The notes under the pieces: model-generated
Seen by the model: the letters and a program-made list of their open reading frames with translations, nothing else
The model's database searches: none
What the model was told of the DNA's origin: nothing
In this document: one piece after another, positions 25,544 through 37,510 of the stretch
Position numbering within the stretch: the first letter of the stretch is position 1
Layout: each line of letters starts with the position of its first letter
Source: Latrodectus hesperus
Taxonomy: Eukaryota > Arthropoda > Arachnida > Araneae > Theridiidae
Assembly: GCA_037975125.1 (NCBI GenBank)
Contig: CM075850.1
Coordinates: forward strand, 72,707,890-72,771,889
Direction: 5' to 3'
Length of the DNA: 64,000 nucleotides
Position numbers and translations under genes: made by a program

Positions 25544-26984
25544 TATTGGTCTGTGAATTTTGACTATTTTGCTGGTTTATTGCTTCCACAATTCCAGATT
25601 TTTGAATGTAATTTACTATAAGTTTGAGTTGATTTAAGATATTTTTAGCTTCTTGTATGGTGTTAGAGCTTGCAGCCTGGGCGTAAGATTTGTTTTCTAT
25701 GACCACTCCTTTGGAGATACGGATGGTGGGGTTGTCCTGGTTTTTAATTTTGGTGGCCTCGATGAAAGTTTTGCATCCGCGGAAATTGGCAGGGTGATCT
25801 CCCTGGCAGTTTGCGCATTTTGCTGGTAGGTCCTTGCTCTTCTTGCAGAGGTATGAAAGATGATTGTCCCCGCATTTAACGTATTTCGGCTCATGCTTGC
25901 AAAGGCTTTGAGAGTGATGTAGTTTCTGGCACCTATGACATTGAGTAGGGCCTCCTCTGTTTTTATACTCTTCAATACGGACTTTAACTTTTCCAATATA
26001 TTGAATTTGGTAAATTTCTTTTGCTCTATTGGTTTTGGGCATGGTGATTAAAAACAGAGGAAGTTTTTGAGTTTCCCCGTTGCGTCTTCGTGTCATTTGT
26101 GTTATGGAGCTAATTGTGAACCCATCTTCAATGAGACTGTCAGTAATGTCTGTAATTTCCGTATCGTGAGGAAGATCTCTGATGACCACTTTGAGTGGTT
26201 TCTCTTCAGGGAGGAGATAAGTGTGGTATCCAGCTCCTATTTTTTCTAGGAATTGTATAGCAGTACGGTGTGATTCAGCATCAGAAAATTTTATTTTGAG
26301 TTCATAGCTAGATGATTTTGCTGTGTATCCTGAGAGTTTTTCGTCTAAGAATAGTTTGTCCAGTGTTTTCCAAGAGAATTTGTTATCTCTAATAACAATG
26401 GGAGGGATTTTTCTTGATGGTGTGGCAAGAATCGAAGGATTGGTGTTTTCGTGGTTTTCTGCCTGGGGTTGAGCATCCGTAGGAGGGATATCTTGTTGTA
26501 TCTGGTTGTTGTTGTCTGTATTTAGAACTTTCTTTGTTTTTGCATCTGCTGCAGAGTCTTTTTTAGTAGTTTTCTTCGTTTTACTAGTAGGTTGTTGTTC
26601 TTCGTGATTTTTCCTGGTTCTTTTGGTGCTAGTGGTTTTAGTAGTTTCCATGTTTTCTTGTTGGTTAAGAATCTCAAATTTATTTCCAACAGGGATGTCT
26701 TTATGTATAACTTTGTCCATTTCAATGTTACTAGCATCCATAGCTGTATCTTCCACTGAAGAATGAGTGGTTTTGGTAGTAGTTTCACGAGTGAGGTGCT
26801 TTGCGAAATTGTTAAGTTTTCCACGTACTGCTTCCTTATCTTCATTGGAGAATTCATCTGAATTGGTTATGTCATTTAGCATATTACAAACTTCGTCTAG
26901 TCTAGCAAAAAGCCTTTCCAACATGATTTTTTGAGTAGCCTTGTAGGCGGCCTGTCCAGTAGATTTAGCCGTTTCCGTGTCCAT
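25536..26984 (-). CDS. Jockey ORF1: nucleic-acid-binding Gag-like protein
   Basis: 482 residues from the ATG at 26984 (MDTETAKSTGQAAYK); the frame is open further upstream but without a convincing ATG. Residues about 100-170 are rich in Lys, Thr and Gln and probably disordered. About 230-340 fit the PRE_C2HC domain of Jockey-type ORF1 proteins. The zinc knuckles follow. Knuckle 1 is C349, C352, H357, C362. Knuckle 2 has C371, H375, C380, but Tyr368 stands where the first Cys is expected (codon TAC). Knuckle 3 is C390, C393, H397, C404. The protein packages element RNA. It ends inside the ORF2 start (overlap 25536-25543). Confidence 0.93.
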   Translation of the reverse strand: MDTETAKSTGQAAYKATQKIMLERLFARLDEVCNMLNDITNSDEFSNEDKEAVRGKLNNFAKHLTRETTTKTTHSSVEDTAMDASNIEMDKVIHKDIPVGNKFEILNQQENMETTKTTSTKRTRKNHEEQQPTSKTKKTTKKDSAADAKTKKVLNTDNNNQIQQDIPPTDAQPQAENHENTNPSILATPSRKIPPIVIRDNKFSWKTLDKLFLDEKLSGYTAKSSSYELKIKFSDAESHRTAIQFLEKIGAGYHTYLLPEEKPLKVVIRDLPHDTEITDITDSLIEDGFTISSITQMTRRRNGETQKLPLFLITMPKTNRAKEIYQIQYIGKVKVRIEEYKNRGGPTQCHRCQKLHHSQSLCKHEPKYVKCGDNHLSYLCKKSKDLPAKCANCQGDHPANFRGCKTFIEATKIKNQDNPTIRISKGVVIENKSYAQAASSNTIQEAKNILNQLKLIVNYIQKSGIVEAINQQNSQNSQTNNV

Positions 26985-27335
26985 GATAAGTCTAGAAGGG
27001 AAATAAAGAGGGAAACCCCCTAGCCAGGGGAGAACAAAGAGCGAGATAGACCGCCCAGGGACTCTGAAACAGAGTGTGAGCAACTGGTCTGTTATAGATG
27101 AAACTAAGATTACCAGAAATTGTCCTCAGGGACCCAGAACTAAGTTAGCTAGGTGTGAGTAGTCGTATGACAGTTGGAAAGAATCCTACAACGCGGCATT
27201 CACAAGGAGTATTCACATTGAGGAGAGGCGGAAAAAGAAGACCTTCTCGAGAGAAAGCAAATCCACCTAATCCAATAGCAACGAGCAAACTAGCAATACT
27301 ATCTATCTCTATCTATTACTCTCTATATCTCTATG
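26985..27335 (-). other. Jockey 5' UTR and likely internal promoter region
   Basis: 351 nt upstream of the ORF1 ATG. In element orientation it begins with a purine-rich stretch (agagatatagagagtaa). Jockey elements carry an internal promoter downstream of the transcription start; I cannot point to specific motifs here. Confidence 0.5.
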
Positions 27336-27346
27336 ATGACGACTTC
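27336..27346 (+). repeat. 11-bp target-site duplication of the Jockey element (5' side)
   Basis: Second copy of atgacgacttc (22335-22345). Confidence 0.95.
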
Positions 27347-27360
27347 GCATACCCGCTTGG

Positions 27361-27370
27361 TATTTTATAG
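27361..27370 (-). promoter_or_regulatory. Candidate TATA box of E3, separated from its gene
   Basis: Minus-strand ctataaaata, identical to E2 7365-7374. In E2 it is about 55 bp from the ATG; here the Jockey insert pushes it about 5.05 kb from the transposase ATG at 22309. Confidence 0.5.
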
Positions 27371-27503
27371 GTTTCCTACGCTGAATATCTGGCGACCGGC
27401 GTTCTGTGATTGGTTTCTTGACTCTGTCACATGCAAATTTATTGCATGCGCCCAGATCGTGTTTTATTGGCCGGTTTTCAGAACTCTTTTTTGTGTTTGC
27501 AGA

Positions 27504-27775
27504 ACACGTCCGTTTTTAGACATATCGGTACCGTATCAACGCTATTTAGGGTTTTCGCATGTGCTGAACATTTTGCGATGGTAAAAAGTAGACGTTGCCA
27601 TTCGAAAATTTCGAGTTTCTGTCACTATAACTGTAACCGCGAGGGCCACTGTGTTGCCATTCACAGAATCTCGAGCGCATATCTCAAAAGAACTATATTT
27701 GAAATATCATCTTGATCGGTTAAATAGAATGGACGCTAGAAGTGCAGATGTTGTCAAAGTTTTTTTATAATCACC

Positions 27776-27778
<3 letters not shown>
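27504..27778 (-). repeat. E3 TIR, right
   Basis: Inverted partner of 20846-21120, outer end caccctg followed by TA. Confidence 0.92.

Positions 27779-27831
<53 letters not shown>
27779..27831. repeat. (TA)n microsatellite, right half, split by E3
   Basis: 53 bp of alternating TA, followed by tgta and (tg)n variants to about 27856. Confidence 0.97.
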
Positions 27832-27839
<8 letters not shown>

Positions 27840-30800
27840 ATATGTGTGTGTGTACAGTATATGTTTTGTATGAATGTTGTGTGTCGGAGTATAAGAAAAT
27901 ATATTCATTTTTATGACAAGCCACGAAATTGTCAATATTTAAGCTAGACATTCTTACGTAACTATATCATTTTGAATCAAACTAAAAACAACTAGTCCAT
28001 TATCTTTGACAAAAGAAATTTGTAGACAAAACTTTGATATTTTAGCTGCAGTTTCTTCAGAGCATTACCCATAAAGAAACTCTTTAGCTATTTATAAACT
28101 AATGGTAAGATCGCGTTTTCCTATTTTTTTGAGGAAATGTAATTGCTGACTTGCGAAGGAGGAAATTAGATATAAGTCACGTCGTTAATGTATTTGTGAA
28201 GATAAGCACTTACAATGCTGATGGATATAGGAAACGCTTATCAGAATTGATTATCATTTGATGCGTACCAACAGCAAACCAACAATTTTCATTTACTTTT
28301 TGTTGTAAGAAGTGCAACAAGATAAAAATTCTTGATGTATTTTCCATAAACTTCTAAAAACATTTCTCGTCAAATTTTACTAGAATATTTTAGTTCATCG
28401 TTTTACGTCAATTCTGTAAAAAGAAGCACTTCAGCTTTTAAATTGAGAAAGAGAACTAGCCATTATTATCGCTTATATTTTCAACTGAACATTTTGCAGC
28501 ATGCCTATAAAAGTTTTATGGAATATATATTTTGCTAAACGTTTTGCTTTTTATTTTCTCAAGTAACTTTGCTATAATTTTTAAAATTTATTTTTTACAT
28601 TTTGGTTTAATTCTTATCGCAATTAGTGTTGCAATTGTTTTTATAGTAATTAGTACTGCATTCATTAAGAAAATGTTTCGAAATTTTACTTTTATATCAA
28701 CAAAAACATATTATTGTTATTTTTAGAATTTAACTGCATTTTTTATGGAAAATTCCATATTATATCAAAATGTTTGCCCATGCATTAATTCTTTGAAATA
28801 TGTTTTAAACCAAATGTTCCATCTTAAAAGCTTTTGCTCAATGGAGACATTATAGTTAAAAACACTAGAATTAAGAATATATATTTTTAATCTGCAATAT
28901 ATGCGACTATAGTTTCATTTCATCAGTAATATAATGGAATCTATAGGATAAAAAAGTTCAAGTTAAAGGAACTTTGTAATGCCGAAATAATTAAGATCAT
29001 CAGATGATAAATTATCCGCATATTAAATATAAAAATTTATAAGAATTATTTTTGCTTTTGACTTATATCAAAATTTTATTAATGTCTTTCATTTCTTAAA
29101 GAAATAAATTAAAAATTTAATTCCATTAATATGAATTGTAGGCTTTAGAAAAAATTTGCTTATAAAATTCAATGTTAATCAATTTAGTAAAAATAATAGC
29201 ATAAAAAATGAAAAAGTGAAAATTCCGAATTAGAAATTATTTTTAATCAGAGTAGTTATGCAATAATGATGAAAGTTGTTTATTGAATGCCAGTCTAAAA
29301 TTTTTTAATTTTGGTTCCATCAAATAGAATTTATATTCAATAAGTGCCTAAAAAGAATCCCAATGAAAAAGGCGATAGTAAATAAATAAGTAGGATTATT
29401 AACTTTGAAGGTGAAATAGTGATAGCAATGTTGCTCGTTTTCTGGCAATGTGATTGATATAATTATGATAATAGCACTTTTATTAATGAAAAGTAGTGGA
29501 AAAGTAATTAGAAAAATAAAGTTTTAATCAGTAATGGAAACAACAAATGGCTGGAAGCTGATTTGAATAATATAGAATTCAGACAGCAACTTGAAGAAGA
29601 CTATTTAATATAGTAGAATGTCAGACAATTCAGCAGAAAAATAATAGATCGAATATTTGTTTTTGTTCCAAATTTTGTATATTAATCCGTTGAGGATTAT
29701 TAGTATTAAGATACTTAATATTTATATAATATACATCAATGATATCAATAATATATTTTTTAAATGAACATATAATATTTAATCTGTTAGTAATTATTAT
29801 AGAAATAAAAAAATTCGCAAAATAAATGTAATATTTAAAATATAAATATATACTTTTAAAACGAAACATCTCAATTTCATGTGTAAGAATGTTAAAAGAA
29901 TCCTCAGAATATATCAAAAGCGTAATTAAATATTTGGCATATATATAAAGTATTTTTTTCTATCTTGTAAACAAAGTACCAATTTTAGTACTTATAAATA
30001 GCATGAATATTAATTTATTAATCTTTTGTATTTCATTATTAGCTTCCAGCTTTATGCAGTATTGCTATTCAGCAAAATCATCCCATTGAATTTCTTTTAA
30101 AATATAACGTTAAGTTTAAATTATGATACGCAAAAAGTTATCTCAATTTAACTAAAAAAATTATTCACAAAAAGAGAAAAAAAGAGCAATTTTTCTTCTT
30201 GGGAAATTGTTTTAGGTGTAATTAATAATTAAAATATCCAATCACTTGATTTATGGCAAGAAAAAATTATCTTCTTCTTCTTAGTTGGGTTTGTATGTCA
30301 TTGGGCACCTCTGCTTTTATCAGCATTTTGTATACTATTAACAAGAAAAAAAAATTATGGTCTATGTAAGAGCTTTTGCATGATATCTTTATGCCACCTA
30401 TGTTCTTATTTCAACTATTTTTTTTTGGATTGAGATTTATTTCTTAAACTATGAAATGTCTTAGATCGTTCTAAGAGAGTTTTTATTTTATCAGAATTAA
30501 TTACGTTAAACAAACTCTCTTGCTAGAATACTATGCAAGTAAGAATGAAAAATACTCAGTTTATTAAAATAAAGAGTTAAATTATTTTTCAATTTTTCAA
30601 AGAAATTGATTTCAAAAAAATTTTAGATAATGTATCAATGCTTTTAGAAAGTTATGGCTCCGAGATTATCTTCTTTGTGCAGATAAAAAATTTCTACTGA
30701 CAACATACTCTTATAATCCAATTCCTTTGAACAAATATTCAACTTTCCCAAATGAGGTCAGGCATCAAAATCTTTATTGAAATAATAGAATTTCTTATAA

Positions 30801-33429
30801 TTTTTATAAGTGAACTTTTTATTGTTTTTTGTTTCATTAACTAAGTTTTTTCATAGATCTGCGCTACTAGAAAACCACCTCTCGAGCCCAACTAAATGAT
30901 TTTTTTTCTTGTTAAGAAACTGTATTGATTTATAACATGTTTTTATTTTAAAAAATGCAAAATAATGTTGAACAAAAATCTGAGGTATAGAATCATTAAA
31001 AAATGTAAATGAAATGAAAAAAAAAACATTTTCTGATGCTAAATATCCATTAATTCTTCCGAAGGACCAAAATTCCACTACCATCATTTTTCAGAAAAAT
31101 GGTTTGTTTGCTTAAAACTTCAGGTCCTTTCTTAAGTGTGTGTGTGTGATAAATATAATAAACAGAATCTATGATATTTATATTTTCTAATCACTGAAGA
31201 ATAAGAAAATATTTAATATATTCAGGGATTAATCTGTTCAAAATAATTTAACATTTGAAATCATTATGGCAACCTTTCGATTTGCATGTGATATTATTCT
31301 TTTAAGAATAAATAAATAAATAAATAAATATATAAAACTTATATTTGATATTTTACGCATAAATTTAAATTCAGATTATACAAAAATATTTCAATCCTTT
31401 TTAAAATTCAATTTTAATGATGAGACTTTTCCTTTAAATTTTTTTAGGTCAGACACTAGTGGCACAACAAGTACTCTAAGATATTATCATACTGCGTAAT
31501 AAATAATAAGAAATATAAGTTATTCTTGAAGAACCAGATAAAAAGAAACATCAAAAAGTTTTTTATGCAAACATGACATTACTAAAATATCATTAAATAC
31601 ACATAATAATGTTATTAAAATAAGTACCTTCTCAAAAAATATGACGTCAAATACAAAGAAAAGATCCTACGCTTCAATTGGTAAGTTTTCATTTGGAGAA
31701 TTTTCATTGTTTCTAGGTAAAATATTCTCCGAAGGTTGAAAGTGTTTTGTAGGAAATTGCATAATTCTCACAGTGGTTTTTATTTTATTTTTAGCAAGCT
31801 TATGGTATCTTGGTAGATTTTGTCATTACTCGTAAAAAATAACATTTTTTAGGGACTTTAAAATGGATTTTTAGGGATTATCATCTTTTATGGAATACAT
31901 CGTGATACTGAAATTATGTGTTGTAGAATATGAGTGTGAATCCTTTTCTTGCGCACAGTTAATAAATCTTTGTTAGTTGTTTATTAATTGGCAACCGCGC
32001 GTATTGGGATTTCTTAAGCATAGCCATAAATGTTAGGCCAAATTATTGAAGTTGATTTGATTCTGCTTTGGAATCGCACATTATAATCTTTATCTAATAA
32101 TAAATAAGATATAATCTTTATTATTAGAGAAAGAATGAATAGCATAATGACCGTAATTTGAAATCACTGAAAAGCTAGCTTTTTATTAAAAAATATTACT
32201 TTTTAATATAATGCTCAAGTTTGGCAAGTTTAATTTTTAAATTAATTTCTAAGAGAAATGTTTCTAAATATATTAACAATCCTTTAAGCAGCTCAGTTTA
32301 CAAATTTGTATGATGGGTAAGTTGAAATGACTTTGAATGACTAATTAAGATATGATAAATTTGTCTATGAATATGATTATGAGTTGCAGCAACACCTTCT
32401 CCAAATATCACATAATTACTCAAATAATTATTTATTTTAATCATTTATATCAAGCTAATTCTTAGTTTTCTTTTCCATATCAATTAATTTTTTAAAATAT
32501 TGTATCTACAATAGTTATGAAATTGTTAGTAAATTACGGCCATTTCCCCTTCATAGTTTTAGTGATGGTACTTTTATACCAGCGGTATTCTAGTAACTAC
32601 AGTTAGAAACTTATTGTATAAGCGAAAACTAGAGGAAATAAAATCTAATATTATGCCGCTAAATCTCGTAAAACCACAATACGGATAAAATATTTTCATC
32701 AATGAAATATAAATTTACTTTAAAAAAATATATCTTTATTGAGAAAAAGGTATATTTTAATATGTGTATATAAATATATTAAAATATTTAAACTTTAAAA
32801 TTACCCGACTCTAAAATTATTTGATCGGTTAACTTCTATAATTAAAGTAAGAGAACCAAACTTTTACTTTAATAAACAGATATATGTGCTTAAAAATGGG
32901 CCTTGTTAACGTTAGCAAATTATCTACACAGGTTTCTACTTTGTTAATAAATTAAAAATAATCATATTTTTCAATAATCTATAACTTTTAAATTCAACTC
33001 ATAAATCTTTGCTTTATAGCTACCCAAAAATATATATAATTCAATATACTTTAACAAGACAAAATGACATTTCTAAGTTTTTGTAAGGAAAGAAATGTAT
33101 TATCTAATCCAGGTAATACTAAATATCACAAAAATCTCCCTTGTCATCTTCTGTTTACCTTCTCAATTTTCATACTTAATAAAGTACTACTGAAGCATTC
33201 TTAACCCTCAACAAATTAGTCCAGATGCATGAGACAGGATCAGAATTGAATTGGATCAACCTCGAAATAACATTCTTCGAATTTCATATGTTTGTACAAA
33301 TCATCAATCTGTTTTATTCTATTTCAATTCTACAATAAAATTATTTTTTTATTTCCATTATCTGCCAACGACAAAAAGAAAAAAGTACAGATTAAAATTG
33401 AGAACATTAACAAAAATACAAAAAATAAA
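27832..33429. other. AT-rich intergenic DNA, no gene recognised
   Basis: About 5.6 kb. Short (GT)n near 31136-31149 and (AAAT)n near 31305-31330. Small open frames near 28532, 29630-29917, 30851-31087 and 33251 are AT-biased and without motif. Confidence 0.5.
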
Positions 33430-33660
33430 GTAGTAAATCACTTGTGAAAATCCTCCCTCGCTTCCCAGTATCGCTCGCAGAGGTATCAGCTAGTGGGAGC
33501 AATACTTGTTTGCAAATGTCGAATGACCATTTCTTCATGTGAACTGCATAGTGGACAGTTAGGACTTTGAAGAATTTTCAACCGGTAGAAATATTTGTAT
33601 TGGCAGTCATAGCCAATTAAGAGTATCAGCATAGTCACTGATTCGATCCTAGGCGATACT
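33430..33660 (-). pseudogene. C-terminal relic of a LINE ORF2 (Cys-rich tail)
   Basis: One minus-strand frame reads GYDCQYKYFYRLKILQS, then SPNCPLCSSHEEM and VIRHLQTSIAPTS, one TGA, then YLCERYWEARE before the stop. The order matches the Cys-rich tail after RNase H in many arthropod LINE ORF2 proteins (GHDC, then a HRLG/YRLG-like stretch, then SPxCPLC, then EEM/EDM, then ERYW). Only one stop interrupts about 65 codons. The RNase H and reverse transcriptase are absent upstream (beyond 33665). The short tRNA-like motif ttcgatccta in this segment is a coincidence of the coding sequence. Confidence 0.6.
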
Positions 33661-33928
33661 GGTGAAAAATTTTGGTTCAGAAATCACAACTTATCATTAT
33701 TTCTAGATTTCAAGCTTCTCCAAAAAACATATCCTGGTTTATTTTTAATGTATAGCTTTATTGCATTAAATGAAACTGGTTATTATTAAATTGATTAATT
33801 ACTAAATTGATTAAATTATTTAATTGGATAGAGTTATAATATTGCAGATCTTTTCTTTTTCAGATTATCTGTGAACTTATTTCAATTAATCAACACAATA
33901 ACAATGGCAGCAGAATTGTAGATAACTG

Positions 33929-34017
<89 letters not shown>
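33929..34017. repeat. (TA)n microsatellite with one phase break
   Basis: 89 bp of alternating AT; at 33950/33951 two T follow each other, so the repeat changes phase once. Confidence 0.97.
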
Positions 34018-34021
<4 letters not shown>

Positions 34022-36955
34022 TTAACATAATCAAATTATACTAAAGGTTAACACATTAAACGGAGAAATTTATTTGAAGAATCATTCTCGCAAACTTATC
34101 TTATAATTACTAATCTCTGTACAAATTCTTGACAGTGGTTTTCAGATGTTAGGATATTCGATTTGTGCTTGGGTATCAAATATATAAAACTAACATAAAA
34201 CAATGTTTTGAAAAGTATTGCAAGCCATAATGATTCTAAAACAAATAAGCTATACTACCTAATTACTAACTTGTTAAAATATCATTTAACCTATGTGATT
34301 AAATAATTTACATGATTATAAAAATTTTACATTATTGCGTTATTGGTTCTTTAATTTAAGCACGCTAATTAAAAAGAATTATTCATTGATATATAATTGA
34401 AAAAATAGAGTTATTTACATTCCTCGTAATCTGAGAAACCTGTCACATATGAGCTTAAAAAATATATGGTAAACAAACGATTTTATTTGAAAACCTAAAA
34501 TGTTACAAACAGTTTTGATAAAGGAAAGTAATTACTTTCAAAGAAAAATATTGCGCTTAACGAAAATCTCTTCAAAAAGTCAAAACTTTGGCACTAAATA
34601 ATAAAAAACATCATACAATCTTTACAAAAAGTTTTTCTGATCAATCATAAGTGTTTACTTTTAAAAGTATGTATAATATTAATCAATTGTTTATGTGAAT
34701 TAATATAAAAATCTTTGGAATTAGATAGAATTAAATAATTATGTTGGAAAATTAATTAGAAGGGAAATATATTTTTTTTAAAAATTAACTATTGACAGTT
34801 TTCTGTATTCGATTCTACAAAATAATAATATTAAAAAAATATGACAAAATTTTGTTAATTATAAAAATTCGTAAAATTCGTAAAATAATAATACATATTG
34901 AAAAAAAAAATTACTTTAGTTCTAAAATATACTAACTCAAATTTTTCTCAAATGTGCTTTTCTCTAAAAGAAAAATTGAACGGGTTCATATGAATAAACT
35001 TCGCTTTTAAGTTAATTTTTCTTTAAAAATGTAAGATATCTAGTAATATATCGCTCTTAGATAAACAATTTCAAATATTTGAAAATTTTTTTAAGTCAAT
35101 ATCAATAAAACTTTGATGAAAAATTAAATTTCTGATTGTATAATTTTATTTGAAACTCTAATGCACCCTCTTTCTACGTTTAAAGTACATTATAATGAAC
35201 TTCAATTTAAAAATTTATAAATTTTTCTTTATTTTATTTGATATTCTGTAATTAATAATTCATGATAAAATATACAAAAATTTCAAACTTTTGTTTCATA
35301 TAATTTTATACATTTCACTGTCAATTATTGTTAAACTTGTTTTTACAAAATTTCATATTCAAGTGTATATTTAACAAGAATGAGAAAATACAATGTTTAA
35401 TGTGCTATAATAGGAAAATCAATTTGCTTAACTTTCAAAGAAACTGGATAGAATTCTTTTGTTATAAATAATTAATATTTCCTTAATCACAAACAAATAA
35501 ATCATTTGCACTGTAATCCTGTATCTTGAAGAAATTAAATTATTATTTCACTCTTAGTTTAATATTTAATTAAACTTTTATTATGCAAATCATTTCCCAT
35601 AAAGACAATTTTAAAAGAAAATTAAAAGTAGTATCTCACTCATTTTAGAATGAATAAATATTTTATTTATACTTATACAAACAGTAGTGTACTGTGGAAC
35701 TCTAAAACAAATATAATTGTTTTAAGATATCAATTCCTTTAAAAAATATACGAATATATTGACTTTAAATTAGTAAACATAATAAATATCTTCAATTGTT
35801 TTAAATATTTAATAACTATATTTCTTATTCATATTTTCATAAATTGCACTAATATGATTCATTAAATAATATGATTGCATTTAATTTTCCTTTTACTTTT
35901 ATTATTATTTCAGTTTCCATCACAGCACTGTTTTATTATATTTTACATATATTAGTGTCTTGTTATACTATAAATTTTTGAAATTGAGTTTTAAACAGGT
36001 TATTCATTTTATTTTTTATATGAAATTAGCATTATATATAAAAATTATCATAACGAATTAGTAATGTTGGCAGATATTTTTGTAATTTCCATGTTGATCT
36101 GGATTATAAAACTCCAAAAGTGGGTACAAAACATATCATTTTGTATTTCCGATCTTGTTTAAAGGACTAACTGCTAAAGTTCTAGAATTAAATTGAGATT
36201 ACATAATTGATAAAATGCATTGTATTAGAACATAGTATTAATAATTTTCTTTAATGAAGATTTACTGCGTATCAAATAATTGTTATTCTTACAGCTTCCT
36301 TCTTAAAAATATTTTTCTTTGCAAATAAATACATTTAGTCAATTAATCAATTGTAAAGTAAATATATTTAGTAATTTTATAATGCAAAATAACATATAAA
36401 AATACTATCGATGTTTAGGTAGTACACTGTTTTTAATAATTAATTTAGATTTTCTAATAATTCATTTTGGAATATTATTATTCAGTATTTCTTTCTCTTT
36501 GAATGAAAATATTTATTTGTAAAAATTTCCTTCAAAGTTAAAAGCTTGAAATTAACGGTGCTACCTGAATTAAATAAAATTCTTCTATGCATGACAACTA
36601 ATTTAAGCTTTCTTCTATCGAAATTAACCTTAACAAGGAAATTCTGATTGATATTTCTTGAATTTTTTTATCTAAATAAATTGTAAAACGAATTCTTGAT
36701 TAAATTAATAAAAGAAAGGAGTATTAAGTATATTGCAATATTGCATAAATGCTCTTTTGAATCCCAAATTCTTTTGAATCCTTAACTTCCTCTCTTAATT
36801 ACAGATTCGAATCCTAAATTACAGATTTGTGATCTGTGACTTTTAGTTCCGAAATTTAGTTAAGTTAAATTTTAATGCAGCAAACATCTCCCGTTTTATA
36901 TGGAATGTTAACAGTTGATACATATTTGAATATGTTGTTGTTTCTCATCTCATTG
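34018..36955. other. AT-rich intergenic DNA, nothing recognised
   Basis: Stops in all frames throughout. Repeated motif gattcgaatcctaaattacag near 36805 is not part of a recognisable tRNA. Confidence 0.5.
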
Positions 36956-36959
36956 AACA

Positions 36960-37510
36960 TCAGGGTTGGATCAAGTTCAGAACTTATTCACCCTGAAGAA
37001 GTTCATTACCAATAGAGGATCTTGAATCAGGTCTGACTTGGTGAGCTCCAGACCAGGTAAAATGTGACCAAGGAAGGGCTACGCATAATAGCACTTAGTG
37101 CTAATGTTGAAGCGTTTATTATCACAGCAAAAGTCTTTGATGACAGATGACCACTAAGGAATCGGGTAAAAGCAGTTTGATCTTGTCTACTGCCACCCTG
37201 ACTCAAGGAACAATTAGGCTACTTACTCTTAAACTATGGATGTACTGGTGAGAACATCCAAATGGCATTATTTTTTGCTCTATATTTAGAAAAATAGCTC
37301 CATATAAGTAAAAAAATCCATGGACGCTGTTCCTTTGCCAGTACTAGTTCTAGCCTGACTGTACGCAATTTTTTTTCCAGATACGCCGACTTGAGACGGA
37401 ATCCACTGGAAGTGGATCCCATGAGAAAGGGAAAGTTGTTTTAGTTCCCATAGGATGTCTTTACCTGCACTATTCCCCATATTAAGTCAATTGGCCAAGT
37501 GTTGACTGGC
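36960..37510 (-). pseudogene. Decayed RNase H and tail of a second kind of LINE ORF2
   Basis: The minus-strand frame at 37286-37480 contains WELKQLSLSHGIHFQWIPSQ and VGVSGKKIAYSQART, closely resembling the RNase H signature WIPSHVGVxGNExADxLA. Further downstream, in another frame (about 37010-37070), the relic reads GHILPGLELTKSDLI and QDPLLVMNFFRVNKF, matching a common LINE tail (EHILxCLGLTKQDL, DPLLVLDFxxV). Frameshifts and stops separate the parts. It differs in tail sequence from the relics at 240-670, 33430-33660 and 63160-63500, so at least three LINE subfamilies have left ends here. Confidence 0.65.

Larger units (their letters stand above)
22346..27335 (-). mobile_element. Full-length Jockey-clade non-LTR retrotransposon (4990 bp)
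   Basis: Two minus-strand frames, ORF1 (nucleic-acid binding) and ORF2 (endonuclease plus reverse transcriptase without RNase H), lie between a 351-nt 5' UTR (to 27335) and a 468-nt 3' UTR (from 22813). The ORF1 architecture (PRE_C2HC domain followed by three zinc knuckles) is that of the Drosophila X-element and Jockey group. Full length, an exact 11-bp target duplication and two uninterrupted frames point to a young insertion. The 3' end is not poly(A) but two heptamers of TTGATTC. Confidence 0.95.
20846..27778 (-). mobile_element. E3: DD41D mariner-like element split by a Jockey retrotransposon
   Basis: The left end cagggtgattataaaaaaac at 20846 and the right end at 27778 are flanked by TA, both inside (TA)n. 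The TIRs are about 275 bp. The total is 6933 bp; removing the Jockey insert (4990 bp) and one 11-bp target duplication leaves 1932 bp, identical in length to E2. The transposase lies on the minus strand with an uninterrupted frame. Confidence 0.95.

Noticed and set aside
26985..27083. Longer Jockey ORF1 start 33 codons upstream
   Set aside because: The codon is TTG, and the extra residues do not resemble ORF1 proteins; the ATG at 26984 is the first convincing start.
33640..33655. Box B-like ttcgatccta suggesting a tRNA or SINE
   Set aside because: No box A at the right distance, and the stretch borders a readable LINE protein relic on the other strand.
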